A DNA stretch of 64,000 bases, from contig NZ_PPHF01000155.1 in NCBI RefSeq assembly GCF_002904335.1, forward strand, positions 186,001 through 250,000. The letters are read 5' to 3'. The notes below the pieces were generated by a model that was not told where the DNA came from, did not search any database, and worked only from the letters and a program-made list of their open reading frames with translations. Position numbers and translations under genes: made by a program. This DNA comes from Amycolatopsis sp. CA-126428. Lineage in GTDB: Bacteria > Actinomycetota > Actinomycetes > Mycobacteriales > Pseudonocardiaceae. Positions 41,709-51,900 of this stretch are shown here, one piece after another; position 1 is the first letter of the stretch; each line of letters starts with the position of its first letter.

Positions 41709-42155
41709 ATGCCGGACACCGAAGAGGCCGTTGCCGTGTGCTACGTCGTCAAGCTGGACGACAAGAACCTCGGCAACCTCGGGGCGTTCTCCAGCTGCGA
41801 CGGGCTCGGCTGCGAATTCGTCATGGAACAGCGGGAAGAGGGCGGCAACAACGGCATGGTCTGGCAGTTGCCGACCCGGATCAAGTACTCGAACATCAAG
41901 CTCTCGCGCCCGGTCACCGAGGCCAGCTCGCAGATCACCAAGTGGTTCGCCAGCCTGGCGAGCGGGATCGAACGCAAGACCGCCACCATCGAGGCGCGCA
42001 CCCTCGAAGGCAAGGTGATCGCCAGCTGGGCCCTCGAAGGCGTCGTCCCGGTGCGGTGGAGCGGGCCGCAGCTCTCGCCCGACTCGCCGAAGGTCGCCAC
42101 CGAGACCCTCGAACTGGCCCACCACGGCTTCCTCAGCCCGGCGAAGAAGGGCTGA
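41709..42155 (+). CDS. Second eCIS tube-type protein (tube initiator or hub adaptor)
   Basis: The protein has 148 residues, ATG 41709, with AAGGAGGAG in front. CYVVKLDDKNLGNLGAFSSCDGLGCEFVMEQREEGGNNGMVWQLPTRIKYSNIKLSRPV matches the gp19-like tube fold. It is different in sequence from the main tube protein at 37928 and carries two Cys (FSSCDGLGCEF) that could pair. In Afp/PVC and Streptomyces eCIS, extra tube-like proteins (Cis5-type) link tube to spike. Located directly before the LysM hub gene, which fits that role. Confidence 0.88.
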   Translation: MPDTEEAVAVCYVVKLDDKNLGNLGAFSSCDGLGCEFVMEQREEGGNNGMVWQLPTRIKYSNIKLSRPVTEASSQITKWFASLASGIERKTATIEARTLEGKVIASWALEGVVPVRWSGPQLSPDSPKVATETLELAHHGFLSPAKKG

Positions 42156-42159
42156 GACG

Positions 42160-42921
42160 ATGCCCTCGCCCGTCACCTTCACCTCGGCCGGCTCCCAGTC
42201 CACGGCGGCCTACAGTTCGGGCGCGCCCAGCAACCTCCAGCGCGCGGTGCTGAAAGTCCACAAGCCGCCGCAGTCCGGCGGGACCGGGCAGCCGCCCGGC
42301 GACTGGCTGTTCGACATCGAGTTCCAGTTCAACCCCAAGGAGTTCTCGGTCAGCAAGAACGCCAAATGGGGCCGGGACGCCCAGCCCAACGCCAAGAAGA
42401 GCGCGCCGCCGCAGTTCAAGGGGTCCGATCCGGCGAAGCTCTCGCTGGAGATGTTCATCGACGCCACCGACAAGATGAACGACGCCGTCGTCAAGAAGGT
42501 CGAGCAGCTGTTCACCTGCTGCGTGGCCACCGAGGACAGCCGTCAGCACAAGAAGCCCTCACCGCCGTGGGTGATCTTCAAGTGGGGTGGCATGACCGGC
42601 TTCCCCGCCTACGTCGCCTCCGTCACCGCGAAGTACACGCTGTTCACCCCGTCCGGGACGCCGGTGCGCGCGGTCTGCACGGTCAACCTCGAGGAGATCT
42701 CCGGCGAGCTGGGCGGGCAGAACCCGACGTCCGGCGCGCTCGCCGCCCGGGACACGCACGTGCTCGTCGCCGGGGACTCGCTGCCCTCGGTGGCGTTCCG
42801 CGCCTACGGCGACGCCGGGAAGTGGCGCGCGATCGCCGACGCCAACGACATCGACGACCCGATGCGGCTGCGGCCCGGCACCCGGCTCCTGGTGCCCGCG
42901 CTGGAGGAGCTCGATGGCTAA
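42160..42921 (+). CDS. eCIS LysM-containing baseplate hub protein (Cis7/Afp7-type)
   Basis: The protein has 253 residues. An N-terminal CIS-tube-like domain (DWLFDIEFQFNPKEFSVSKNAKW, SLEMFIDATDKMNDAVVKKVE) is followed by a C-terminal LysM motif (about 195-250: VLVAGDSLPSVAFRAYGDAGKWRAIADANDIDDPMRLRPGTRLLVP). In contractile phages this protein (T4 gp53-like) clamps spike and wedge. The 3' end overlaps the VgrG gene by 8 bp. LysM here probably binds an internal component rather than peptidoglycan in the assembled particle. Confidence 0.93.
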   Translation: MPSPVTFTSAGSQSTAAYSSGAPSNLQRAVLKVHKPPQSGGTGQPPGDWLFDIEFQFNPKEFSVSKNAKWGRDAQPNAKKSAPPQFKGSDPAKLSLEMFIDATDKMNDAVVKKVEQLFTCCVATEDSRQHKKPSPPWVIFKWGGMTGFPAYVASVTAKYTLFTPSGTPVRAVCTVNLEEISGELGGQNPTSGALAARDTHVLVAGDSLPSVAFRAYGDAGKWRAIADANDIDDPMRLRPGTRLLVPALEELDG

Positions 42922-44737
42922 CGAGACCTTCACGAACACCCTCGTGGTCGAGGTCGAAGGCACCGCGCTGCCCGACGACGTCCGGGTGATGCTCGGCTAC
43001 GCCTACGTCGACGACAGCCGGAACCTGCCGGACACCTTCGTGCTGCGCTTCCGTGACCCCGGGGCCGTCGTGCTGGAGAAGGGCAAGTTCAAGGTCGGGG
43101 CGAAGCTCAAGCTCAAGGTCCAGACGTCCGACCCCGAAGCCCCGCAGGACCTGCTCTCGGGCGAGGTCACCGCGGTCGCCGTCGACCTCGACCCGCACGG
43201 CACGTTCACCGAGGTCCGCGGGTACGACCACGCGCACCGGCTGTTCCGCGGCCGCCGGGTCGCGGCGTACCCGAACATGACGATCGCGGACGTCGTGCGC
43301 AAAGTCGCCGGGCGCGCGAACCTGCCCACCGGGAAGATCGACGACGTCAAGGGCTTCGGCGGCCGGCCGAACACCCAGCTGAGCCAGGACAACGTCAGCG
43401 ACTGGGAGTTCCTGTCCCGGCTGGCCGACGCGGTCGGCGCGCAGATCGCCGTCCGGGACGGGAAGCTGAACTTCGAGCTGCCGGAGAAACCGTCCGGCGC
43501 GCCCTCCACGAGCACCAAGGCGACCGCCGACCCGCTGGTCCTCGAAGCCCACGGGACGCTGCTCAGCCTGCGCGCCAGCGTCACCGCGGCCGAGCAGGTC
43601 CCCGAGGTGCGGGTCAACGGCTGGGACTACGAGAACAAGCAGCCGATCACCGCCACCGCGACCCCGAAGAACGCGGGCACGGACGTGCCCGGGGTGGATC
43701 CGGTCGCGCTGGCCGGGAAGTTCGCGAGCCCGCCCTTCCTCGACGCCGCCGCACCGCGGCGCACCCAGGGCGAGGCGGACGCGACCGCCAAGGCGCTGGC
43801 CGACCGGTTCGGCGGCGCCTGCACCGAACTCGACGGCGTCGCGAAGGGCAACCCGAAGCTGCGCGCGGGCGCCGCCGTCACGCTCACCGGCGTCGGCCAG
43901 CCCTTCTCCGGCAAGTACACGCTCACCAGCACCCGTCACCTGTTCAACGAGGAGGTCGGCTACACCACCGAGTTCGCCGTGTCGGGACGCCAGGAACGCT
44001 CGCTGTACGGCTTGGTCGCCGGCGGGGCGAAGCACTCGTCGTGGCCGGGGGTCGTCCCCGCGCAGGTGACCGACCTCAAGGACCCGGCGAAGCTCGGCCG
44101 CGTCAAGCTCACGTTCCCGTGGCTGGACAAGGAGTTCACCAGCACCTGGGCCCGCACGGTCCAGGCGGGCGCGGGCCACGACCGCGGCGCGCTGGTGCTG
44201 CCCGAAGTCGGCGACGAGGTCCTGGTGGGCTTCGAACACGGCGACTTCGAAGCGCCCTACGTGCTCGGCGGCCTCTACAACAGCAAGGACACGGCGCCGT
44301 CGAAGTTCACCAAGCCCGTCGTGGACGGCAACAGCGGCGAGGTGGCGCTGCGCGGGTTCGTCTCGCGGAAGGGCCACAAGCTCGAGTTCGCCGAGGACGA
44401 CGGGATCATCCTGTCGTCTGCGGACGCGAAGTTCGTGGTCAAGATCGACCAGAAGAACCAGGTCATCGAGGTGACCAGCGGCAAGAGCGTCACGGTCAAG
44501 GCGCAGAACGGCGTGAGCATCGACGCCGGCGCCGGGCCGCTGGAGCTCAAGGGCCAGAAGGTGTCCGTGAAGTCCCAGACCGACGCCAGCATCGAGGCGA
44601 CCAGCCAGCTCAAGCTGAACGGCACCGCGGGTGTGAAGGTCGAGGGCGCCACGGTTTCGGTCGCCGGCCAGGGCCAGACGGAGCTGACCGCCAGCGGTGT
44701 CGTCACCGTGCGCGGCAGCGTGGTCAAGATCAACTGA
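42914..44737 (+). CDS. VgrG-like spike protein (gp27/gp5 fusion, Cis8-type)
   Basis: The protein has 607 residues. About 1-360 is the phage gpD/gp27-like hub (LRFRDPGAVVLEKGKFKVGAKLKLKV, then VSDWEFLSRLADAVGAQI). About 370-470 is the OB-fold (AQVTDLKDPAKLGRVKLTFPWLDKEFTSTWARTVQAG, then GDEVLVGFEHGDFEAPYVLGGLYN). About 480-607 is a triple-stranded beta-prism of repeated hexapeptide-like strands (SVTVKAQNGVSIDAG, TELTASGVVTVRG). The trimer forms the puncturing needle; the PAAR protein downstream caps its tip. No extra C-terminal effector domain is fused. Confidence 0.96.
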   Translation: MANETFTNTLVVEVEGTALPDDVRVMLGYAYVDDSRNLPDTFVLRFRDPGAVVLEKGKFKVGAKLKLKVQTSDPEAPQDLLSGEVTAVAVDLDPHGTFTEVRGYDHAHRLFRGRRVAAYPNMTIADVVRKVAGRANLPTGKIDDVKGFGGRPNTQLSQDNVSDWEFLSRLADAVGAQIAVRDGKLNFELPEKPSGAPSTSTKATADPLVLEAHGTLLSLRASVTAAEQVPEVRVNGWDYENKQPITATATPKNAGTDVPGVDPVALAGKFASPPFLDAAAPRRTQGEADATAKALADRFGGACTELDGVAKGNPKLRAGAAVTLTGVGQPFSGKYTLTSTRHLFNEEVGYTTEFAVSGRQERSLYGLVAGGAKHSSWPGVVPAQVTDLKDPAKLGRVKLTFPWLDKEFTSTWARTVQAGAGHDRGALVLPEVGDEVLVGFEHGDFEAPYVLGGLYNSKDTAPSKFTKPVVDGNSGEVALRGFVSRKGHKLEFAEDDGIILSSADAKFVVKIDQKNQVIEVTSGKSVTVKAQNGVSIDAGAGPLELKGQKVSVKSQTDASIEATSQLKLNGTAGVKVEGATVSVAGQGQTELTASGVVTVRGSVVKIN

Positions 44738-44749
44738 CGGGGGAGCGAC

Positions 44750-45031
44750 ATGCCACCAGCCGCGAGGGTCGGCGACCCGACCGGGCACCCGGGCGTCATC
44801 GCCGGGCCCGGCGTGCCGACCGTGCTGATCGGCGGGATGCCCGCCGCGAACGTCGGGACGCTGCACACGTGCTCGTTCCCGCCGCCCGCGGTGCACCCGC
44901 CGACGCCGATCGCGCCGCCGGGCTGCCCGACGGTGCTGATCGGCGGCATGCCGGCCGCCCGGATGGGCGATATGGCCACCTGCGGCGCGCCGATCGTCAT
45001 GGGCTGCCCGACCGTCCTGATCGGAGGCTGA
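44750..45031 (+). CDS. PAAR-domain spike tip protein
   Basis: The protein has 93 residues. The PAAR repeats are visible (ARVGDPTGHPG, PTVLIGGMPAAN, GCPTVLIGGMPAARMGD, GCPTVLIGG), with His and Cys positions that in the family coordinate one zinc at the tip. It is a bare PAAR without a toxin extension, so any cargo in the tip must be a separate protein. GGGAG precedes the ATG, 12 bp after the VgrG stop. Confidence 0.96.
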   Translation: MPPAARVGDPTGHPGVIAGPGVPTVLIGGMPAANVGTLHTCSFPPPAVHPPTPIAPPGCPTVLIGGMPAARMGDMATCGAPIVMGCPTVLIGG

Positions 45032-45032
45032 G

Positions 45033-45458
45033 GTGACGGTGAGCGGGAAGGACTTCCTCGGCCGGGGACTGGCGTTCCCGCTGCACACGGACGCGACCGG
45101 CTCGATCGCGCTGGTCGGCGGCGAGCGCGAGGTCGTCGAGAGCATCCGGCTGATCCTGGCGACCTCGCCGGGCGAACGCCCGATGCGCCCCGAGTTCGGC
45201 TGCGCGGTGCACGACCTCGTGTTCGCGCCCGCCGACGCGGCGACCGCCGGGCAGATCGCCTACGAGGTCCGCACCTCGCTGGAGCGCTGGGAGCCGCGGA
45301 TCACCCTCGACGACGTCGTCGTCAGCTTCGACGAGGCCGACCGGGGCACCCTGCTGATCGACATCCGCTACCGCCTGCGCGGCACCAACGACCCCCGCAA
45401 CCTCGTCTTCCCCTTCTACGTCATCCCGCCGCACGACGCAGGCGAGGACGGTGCGTGA
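45033..45458 (+). CDS. gp25-like baseplate wedge protein (GPW/gp25)
   Basis: The protein has 141 residues from GTG 45033 (one base after the PAAR stop). The gp25 pattern is complete: GRGLAFPLHTDATGSIALVGGEREVVESIRLILATSPGERPMRPEFGCAVHDLVF, followed by WEPRITLDDVVVSFDE. The ERP-MRPEFG segment is the signature. It initiates sheath polymerisation on the baseplate. The stop overlaps the start of the next baseplate gene. Confidence 0.96.
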   Translation: MTVSGKDFLGRGLAFPLHTDATGSIALVGGEREVVESIRLILATSPGERPMRPEFGCAVHDLVFAPADAATAGQIAYEVRTSLERWEPRITLDDVVVSFDEADRGTLLIDIRYRLRGTNDPRNLVFPFYVIPPHDAGEDGA

Positions 45459-47419
45459 TGACCCTCCCGATGCCCAACCTCGACGACCGCCGGTTCCAGG
45501 ACCTGGTCGACGAAGCCAAGTACCTGGTGCAGCGCAACTGTCCGGAGTGGACCGACCACAACGTCTCCGACCCCGGCGTCACGCTGATCGAGACGTTCGC
45601 GCAGATGGTCGACCAGCTGCTCTACCGGCTCAACCGGGTGCCCGACCTGCACTACCTGCGCTTCCTCGACCTGATCGGGGTCCGGCTGTTCCCGCCCGCC
45701 GCGGCGCGGACCGACGTGACGTTCTGGCTCTCGGCCGCCCGGGACGTCCCGGTGGTCGTCGCGGCCGGCAAGCAGGTCGCGAGCGTGCGCAACGAGGTCG
45801 ATGACCCGGTGGTCTTCACCGTGGAACGCACGCTGGACATCGTGCCGTGCTCGCTCGCGCACCTGGCGACCAGCACGGCCGACACCGGCTCGCCCCCGGT
45901 CGACCGCACCGACGAACTGCTCGTCGGCGGCGGCCCGGCGGTCTTCGCCGAGACCCCGGCCCCCGGCGACGCGGTCCTGTTCGGACTGTCGGACGCCGTT
46001 CCGGGCTGCGCGGTGCTGCTGCGGCTGGACTGCGAGGTCGAGGGCCAGGGCGTCGACCCGCGCGACCCGCCGTGGCTGTGGGAGGCCTGGGACGGCACCG
46101 GCTGGGCGGCGTGCGAGGTCGACCGGGACAGCACCGGCGCGTTCAACCGGTCCGGGGACATCGTGGTGCACGTCCCGTCCGGGCACGCGATGTCGGTGCT
46201 CGCCCGGCAGCGGGCCGGGTGGCTGCGCTGCCGCCTGGTCGAGGCCAACCGGAACCAGCCGTTCTACCAGCGTTCGCCGCGGCTGCACGCGGTCGAGGCC
46301 TCGACCATCGGCGGCACCGTCTCCGCCGTGCACGCCGAGATCGTCCGCAACGAGATCGTCGGGACCTCCGACGGCACCCCCGGCCAGCGGTTCCCGCTCG
46401 GCCGTCCCCCGGTGGTCGTGGGGGAGGGCGAACTGGTCGTCGAGGTCTCGGGCCCGGACGGCTGGCAGCAGTGGACGGAGGTCCGCTCGTTCGCCGACTC
46501 CGGCCCGGACGACCGGCACGTCATGCTCGACCGCGTCGGCGGCGAGGTCGCGTTCGGCCCCGCGGTGCGCCAGCCCGAGGGCGGGCTCCGGTACTACGGG
46601 GCGTTCCCGCCCAAGTCCGCCGCGATCCGGGTGCCCGAATACCGGTCCGGTGGCGGGCGGCGCGGCAACGTCGCCCGCGAGGTCCTCGAGGTGCAGCGGG
46701 ACCCGATCCCGTTCGTCAGCAGCGTGGTGAACCGCCGTCCGGCGATCGGCGGGGTCGACGGCGAGTCGGTGCGGGACGCGGCGGTCCGCGGTCCGCTGCT
46801 GCTGCGCACCCGCGACCGCGCGGTCACCGCCGAGGACTACGAGCAGCTCGCGCGCGAAGCGGCACCGGAAGCGGCCCGGGTGCGGTGCATCCCGGCACAC
46901 GGCGCCGACGGCCGCGAGACCGGCGCGATCCGGGTCCTCGTCGTGCCGGCGGTGCCCGACACCGGCGAACTCGCCTTCGCCACCTTGATGCTCGAAGCCG
47001 GCATGCGTGCCCGCATCGAGCGCCACCTCGGCGAACGCCGCTGCGTGGGTGCGCTCGTGTCCGTGGAACCGCCGTTCTACCAAGGTGTCACGGTGGTCGC
47101 GCGGCTGCGGGCCCGGCGCCGGACGACGGCGGGCACGCTGGGCGCCCGGGCGAGCCAAGCGCTCTACGACTACTTCAACCCGATCAGCGGCGGCCCGGAC
47201 GGCGACGGCTGGCCGTTCGGGCGCCCGGTGCAGTCGGGGGAGGTGTTCGCGGTGCTGCAGCGGCTTCCCGGCGTCGAGCTGGTGGAGGACGTGCGCCTGT
47301 TCGCCGCGAACCCGATCACCCGCGAACGCGGCGAACAGGTCGACCGGCTCGACCTGCCGCCCAACGCGCTGGCGTTCTCGTTCGGGCACCAGGTCCGGGT
47401 CCGGGAGGCGGGCGCATGA
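45458..47419 (+). CDS. Baseplate wedge protein (gp6/Cis11-type)
   Basis: The protein has 653 residues from ATG 45458 (a GTG one codon earlier is an alternative). The N-terminus PNLDDRRFQDLVDEAKYLVQRNCPEWTDHNVSDPGVTLIETFAQMVDQLLYRLNRVP and the C-terminal block (VTAEDYEQLAREAAPEAARVRCIPAHGADG, then LYDYFNPISGGPDGDGWPFGRPVQSGEVFAVLQRLPGVELVEDVRLF) are conserved in putative baseplate assembly proteins. It builds the wedge ring around the hub. Its middle third is more variable. Translationally coupled to gp25 before it and to the gpI-type gene after it. Confidence 0.95.
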   Translation: MTLPMPNLDDRRFQDLVDEAKYLVQRNCPEWTDHNVSDPGVTLIETFAQMVDQLLYRLNRVPDLHYLRFLDLIGVRLFPPAAARTDVTFWLSAARDVPVVVAAGKQVASVRNEVDDPVVFTVERTLDIVPCSLAHLATSTADTGSPPVDRTDELLVGGGPAVFAETPAPGDAVLFGLSDAVPGCAVLLRLDCEVEGQGVDPRDPPWLWEAWDGTGWAACEVDRDSTGAFNRSGDIVVHVPSGHAMSVLARQRAGWLRCRLVEANRNQPFYQRSPRLHAVEASTIGGTVSAVHAEIVRNEIVGTSDGTPGQRFPLGRPPVVVGEGELVVEVSGPDGWQQWTEVRSFADSGPDDRHVMLDRVGGEVAFGPAVRQPEGGLRYYGAFPPKSAAIRVPEYRSGGGRRGNVAREVLEVQRDPIPFVSSVVNRRPAIGGVDGESVRDAAVRGPLLLRTRDRAVTAEDYEQLAREAAPEAARVRCIPAHGADGRETGAIRVLVVPAVPDTGELAFATLMLEAGMRARIERHLGERRCVGALVSVEPPFYQGVTVVARLRARRRTTAGTLGARASQALYDYFNPISGGPDGDGWPFGRPVQSGEVFAVLQRLPGVELVEDVRLFAANPITRERGEQVDRLDLPPNALAFSFGHQVRVREAGA

Positions 47420-47955
47420 GGACGGGGATCCCGGGGCTGCCGAGCCCGCACCCGATCGGCGAGCAGCTGCCCTCGGTGTACGCCGAGGACCGGTTCGTAC
47501 AGGGCTTCACCGGCGCGCTCGACGAAGTCCTCGCCCCGGTCATCTCCACTTTGGACAATTTTTCGGGCTACCTCGACCCGGGTGTGGCGCCCGCCGACTT
47601 CGTCGGCTGGCTGGCCCACTGGGTCGCGCTGGGCGTCGACGAGAGCTGGCACCCGGACCAGCTGCGGCAGCTGGTCACCCGCTCGGTCGAGCTGCACCGG
47701 TGGCGCGGCACGCGCCGCGGCCTCACCGAACACGTGCGGCTGCTCACCGGCGGCGCGGTCGAGGTGACCGACAGCGGCGGGGTCGTCGCCGACCCGCAAC
47801 CGGGTGCGCCGCTGCCGGATCCGGGACCGCCGTGGGTGCAGGTGCGCGTGCGGGTGCCCGACCCGGCCCGGGTCGACGTGCGCCGGTTGACGGCGACGGT
47901 CGTGGATGCGGTGCCCGCCCACGTGCGGGTCACGGTGGAAGTGCTGGAGGGCTAG
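47416..47955 (+). CDS. Phage tail protein I-type baseplate protein (gp7/Cis12-type)
   Basis: The protein has 179 residues from ATG 47416, overlapping the previous stop (ATGA). HPIGEQLPSVYAEDRFVQGFTGALDEVLAPVISTLDNFSGYLDPGVAPADFVGWLAHWVALGVDESW is the tail-protein family signature, continued by VELHRWRGTRRGLTEHVRLLTG. It completes the wedge together with the larger protein upstream. It is small compared with Afp12, as in actinobacterial systems. Last of the core structural genes. Confidence 0.94.
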   Translation: MRTGIPGLPSPHPIGEQLPSVYAEDRFVQGFTGALDEVLAPVISTLDNFSGYLDPGVAPADFVGWLAHWVALGVDESWHPDQLRQLVTRSVELHRWRGTRRGLTEHVRLLTGGAVEVTDSGGVVADPQPGAPLPDPGPPWVQVRVRVPDPARVDVRRLTATVVDAVPAHVRVTVEVLEG

Positions 47956-47958
47956 CGG

Positions 47959-48954
47959 ATGGTCATCTACGCGGAGTGCGGGCACCAGGGGCCCGCCGAC
48001 GTCGAGTTCTGCGGTGAATGCGGCCGCTACCTGAAGTGGGACGACGACGGCCCGGTCGCGGTGCGGTCGCAGCCGGTGGTGCAGCAACAGCACCAGCAAC
48101 AGCAGCAGGTCGTGCAGCCCGCCGAGCCGATCGCCCCGGTCCGGCAGCCGGTGCAGCCGACCGTGGAGGAGCAGGTCCTCAACCCGGGCGACCTGATCTG
48201 CGGCCGGTGCGGCAAGGGCAACGCGCCGGCCCGGAACTTCTGCAGCCGCTGCGGCGCGTCCCTGGCCGAGTCCGAGGTCGTCAAGACGTCGTGGTGGCGG
48301 CGGCTGTTCGGCCGCAAGCCGAAGGAGCTGAAGGCGGGGGCGCGGCCCGGCAAGGACGGCGTCCGCCGCCGGGCCGGCCGGAGCGGGGCCGCGCGCCGGA
48401 CCGTGGGCAAGGTGCTCCGCCGGACCGTCGCGGTGGCGCTGATCTTCTCGGCCCTGATCTACGCGCTTTACCAGCCGTTCCGCGGGGCGATCAACACCGC
48501 GGCGGTGGGGCTGTGGAACCAGGTGACCGGCGTCTTCGAGGCGAAGCTGAACCCGATCCACCCGATCAAGGTGAGCGCGACCGCGCAGGCCGACGGGCAC
48601 GCGGCGCCCCTGGTCACCGACAACGCCAAGAACACGTTCTGGGCGGCCCCGGGCGACCGGGAACAGGTGCTGGTGTTCACCTTCGACCACCCGGCGGACC
48701 TGCGGAAGGCGATCGTGTACTCCGGGGACGCGGCGAACTTCCCGGCCGCGCACCGGCCGCAGAAGCTGCACCTGGTGTTCTCCACCGGCAAGACCTACGA
48801 CATGGTGCTGGCCGACACGCCGGACGCCCAGGAAGTCCCGATCGAGAACAGCGCCGGCGCCACGAGCGTCGAGCTGCACGTGACCGGGCTGTACCGCTCG
48901 CTCAACGGCACGGACGTCGCGATCTCCGAGATCGAGCTGTTCGAAGCCGGCTGA
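47959..48954 (+). CDS. Membrane protein with two zinc ribbons and a discoidin-like domain
   Basis: The protein has 331 residues. The N-terminal zinc ribbon has C7, C18 and C21 plus a nearby His, and a second double-CxxC ribbon (CGRCG and CSRCG) lies at about 85-108. A Gln-rich linker (QQQHQQQQQ) separates them. A basic stretch precedes one membrane helix (about 155-175: VAVALIFSALIYALY). The C-terminal part (about 195-331: VSATAQADGHAAPLVTDNAKNTFWAA, then ISEIELFEAG) reads as a discoidin/F5-8C-type ligand-binding sheet outside the membrane. The gene is in the eCIS operon, 3 bp after the baseplate gene. It may anchor the particle to the envelope; this is inferred. Confidence 0.85.
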   Translation: MVIYAECGHQGPADVEFCGECGRYLKWDDDGPVAVRSQPVVQQQHQQQQQVVQPAEPIAPVRQPVQPTVEEQVLNPGDLICGRCGKGNAPARNFCSRCGASLAESEVVKTSWWRRLFGRKPKELKAGARPGKDGVRRRAGRSGAARRTVGKVLRRTVAVALIFSALIYALYQPFRGAINTAAVGLWNQVTGVFEAKLNPIHPIKVSATAQADGHAAPLVTDNAKNTFWAAPGDREQVLVFTFDHPADLRKAIVYSGDAANFPAAHRPQKLHLVFSTGKTYDMVLADTPDAQEVPIENSAGATSVELHVTGLYRSLNGTDVAISEIELFEAG

Positions 48955-48982
48955 TCCGCAAGGCTTTTGGGGAGGACCGACC

Positions 48983-51900
48983 ATGCGCGCGAACCGAGCG
49001 GTGGCGGGCAGCGCGGTCGTCGCGGTGCTCGGCGGCTGGGCGATCAGCGGTGCGCTCGCGCCGACCGAGGCACAGGCACCGGCACCGGTGGCCTCGCCGT
49101 ACCGCGTCGGGTACGTCAGCGAGGCCGGCACCGGCCTGTACCAGGCCACCGGCGAAGGCGCGGAGCCGGCGCTGCCCCGCACCATCGGCAGCGTCGACTC
49201 CGACGCGTCCGCGGGCACCGGAGGCATCGTGTGGGTGAGCCACCGCGCCGCGGTCGCCGGGGGCGCCGAGCGGGACGGCGAACTCTGGTACCTCCGCGAC
49301 GGCGCCCCGGCGGCCGTGCAGCTGACGAACGACGACGCCGTCGACCTCCACCCGGCGCTTTCCCCGGACGGCCGCACGGTCGCGTTCGCCTCCGAACGCG
49401 CCGGCGGCCGGAAGCTCTTCGTGATCGGCGTGGACGGCGGCGGCCTCCGCCAGGTGACGTCCGGCCCGGCCGCCGACGACTCGCCGAGCTGGTCGCCCGA
49501 CGGCACCCGCCTGGCCTTCAGCAGCACCCGTGACGACCCGGCCGGGGACATCTACACCGTCGGAGCCGACGGCGGGACGCCGGTGCGCCTGACCGCCGAC
49601 CCGGCCGCCGACACTCAGCCGGCGTGGGGTCCGGCGCGGATCGCGTTCACCACGACCCGCTTCCACCCGGCCGGCGACGTGGTGCTGATGGCCGACACGG
49701 GCGGCGGGGTCACCCGGGCGGTGCCCGATCCCGGGGATTCGGCCGAGCCGGCGTGGTCGCCCGACGGCGCTCGCCTGGCCTTCACGACCCGCGCGCAGGA
49801 TCCGCTCGGCGACGTCAAGCAGGTCGAGGGCGGCACGGTGTCGGTCATCTCGGCCCTGCCGGCCATCGGCGAGACCGAGCCGGCGTTCCGCGCGGACGGC
49901 CGGCCGGTGTTCACCGAGCTGCGCGCGAGCGGCACCGCGGACATCTGGAGCGCGGACGCGACCGGCGGCGACCGCCGGGACCTGACGAACCGCCCGGGCG
50001 CCGGCGAGTTCGACCCGGCCTTTTCCGCCGACGGCTCACAGCTGGCCTACACCCAGGCCGGCCCCGGCGAGGCGGCCCCGAGGACCGAGATCATCGTGGC
50101 GAACGCCGACGGCGGCGCACCCCGGCCCCTGACCGGCCCGAGGGACGGGATCAAGCGCGAGCAGCACCCGGCCTGGTCGCCGGACGCGACGGCGATCGCC
50201 TTCACCAACACGGCGATCCGCGGCGAGAGCCGCTTCGACACCGTGCGGATCGCCCGCGTCGCCGACGGCCGCGTCCTGGGCGAAATCCCGATCCCGCCGT
50301 ACCTGTCCGGCGACGACTCGCAGCCGGTGTGGTCGGCCGACGGGACGAAGATCACGCTGACGCGGGCGGCCTCGCGGATCTCGCCGCCGCCGCCGGGGCG
50401 GGTGCAGCCGACGGTGGTCGACATCCCGGTCGGGCAGGGGTCTTCGGCGGCGATCCCCAAGACCGTGCCGACCGACAAGGTGCCGGCCAAGCCGGACATC
50501 GTGCTGCTGATGGACCAGACCAGTTCGATGGGCACCGCACTGGCCGCCATGCAGGCGAGCCTGACCGACGTCATGAAGACCATCACCACGGCGCAGCCGG
50601 ACGCCCAGTACGCCGCCGTGGCGTTCGGCGACCGCAAGGACCCGGTCGACGCGAACAACCCCAACGGCCGCCTGTTCCAGGTGCAGCAGGGCCTCACGAA
50701 GAACCAGGCCGAGATCAAGGACGCCTTCACGAGGATCACCCCCGCCGAAGGCGACGACATCCCGGAGGACTGGATCTACGCCCTGGATCGCGTCGCCACC
50801 GGTGCCATCGGCTTCCGGCCGGACAGCAGCCGGATCGTCGTGCTGGTCGGCGACGCGCCCAGCCACGACCCGAGCGGCGACCGGGACCCCACGAAGGGCG
50901 TGACGCTCACCCAGGCGATCGAGCACCTGAAGGCCCAGGGCATCCGGGTGGTCGCGGTGTCGGCCCGGGTTGCCGGCGGCCTGGACAGCGATCCGAGCCA
51001 CCAGGCGACCCAGGTGGTCGACGCGACCGACGGCGTCCTCGCGAGCACCGACCCGGGCAACATCAGCGCCGTGATCACCGAGAAGATCGGTGACCTGAAG
51101 GTGAAGGTGCAGCCGGTGCCGTTCTGCGACCCGGGGCTGACGCTGACGTTCACCCCCGAGGGGACCCAGTCGGTGCCGGGCGGCACGAACGCGAACTTCA
51201 CCGAATTCGCGGCCGTCGCGGCCACGGCGCCCCTCGGGGCCTTCCTGCACTGCCGGGTCGAGTTCCGGTTGGCCGGCGAGCCCACCGTGCGGCCCGGCTA
51301 CACCGAGGACGTCACCGTCCGGGTCAAGGACCCGCGGCTGCCGCTGATCACCCTGCACGACAAGACCGTCACCGGAACCGCGCCCACGGTCGTCGAATAC
51401 TCCGCGACCGCCATCGACGCCGACCGCGAAACGCCGCTGACACCGTTCTGCACACCGTCGTCCGGCAGCCTCTTCCCGGTCGGGGCCACCACCGTGACCT
51501 GCACGGCGACCGGACGGGGCGGCACGGCCACCGAGACCGCCGTGATCTCCGTCGACCCCGGTGGGGAATTCCGTCAGGAGCTCTGGCAGGTTTCGCTCGT
51601 CGCGACGGCGGACAGCGTCGTCGCCGGCACCCAGCGCGATCTCTCGCCGTCGTTCGGGACGCCGTGCGGCGCCGGGCGGCAGGGCTCGGCGGACGTTTCG
51701 CCGGACGGCGCCGCGCTGGTGTTCCACAACGAGTTCCGCCAGCTCTGCGTGGCGCCCGCCGATGGCGGGCGCGCGCGGGTTCTCGTGCAGGACACCGATT
51801 TCGTGGACGACCCGGCCTGGTCGCCGGACGGCACGCTGGTCGCGTTCGACAGCGCGCCCTCCGAATCCCGGCCGGGCATCCGGATCGTGCCGTCGGCCGG

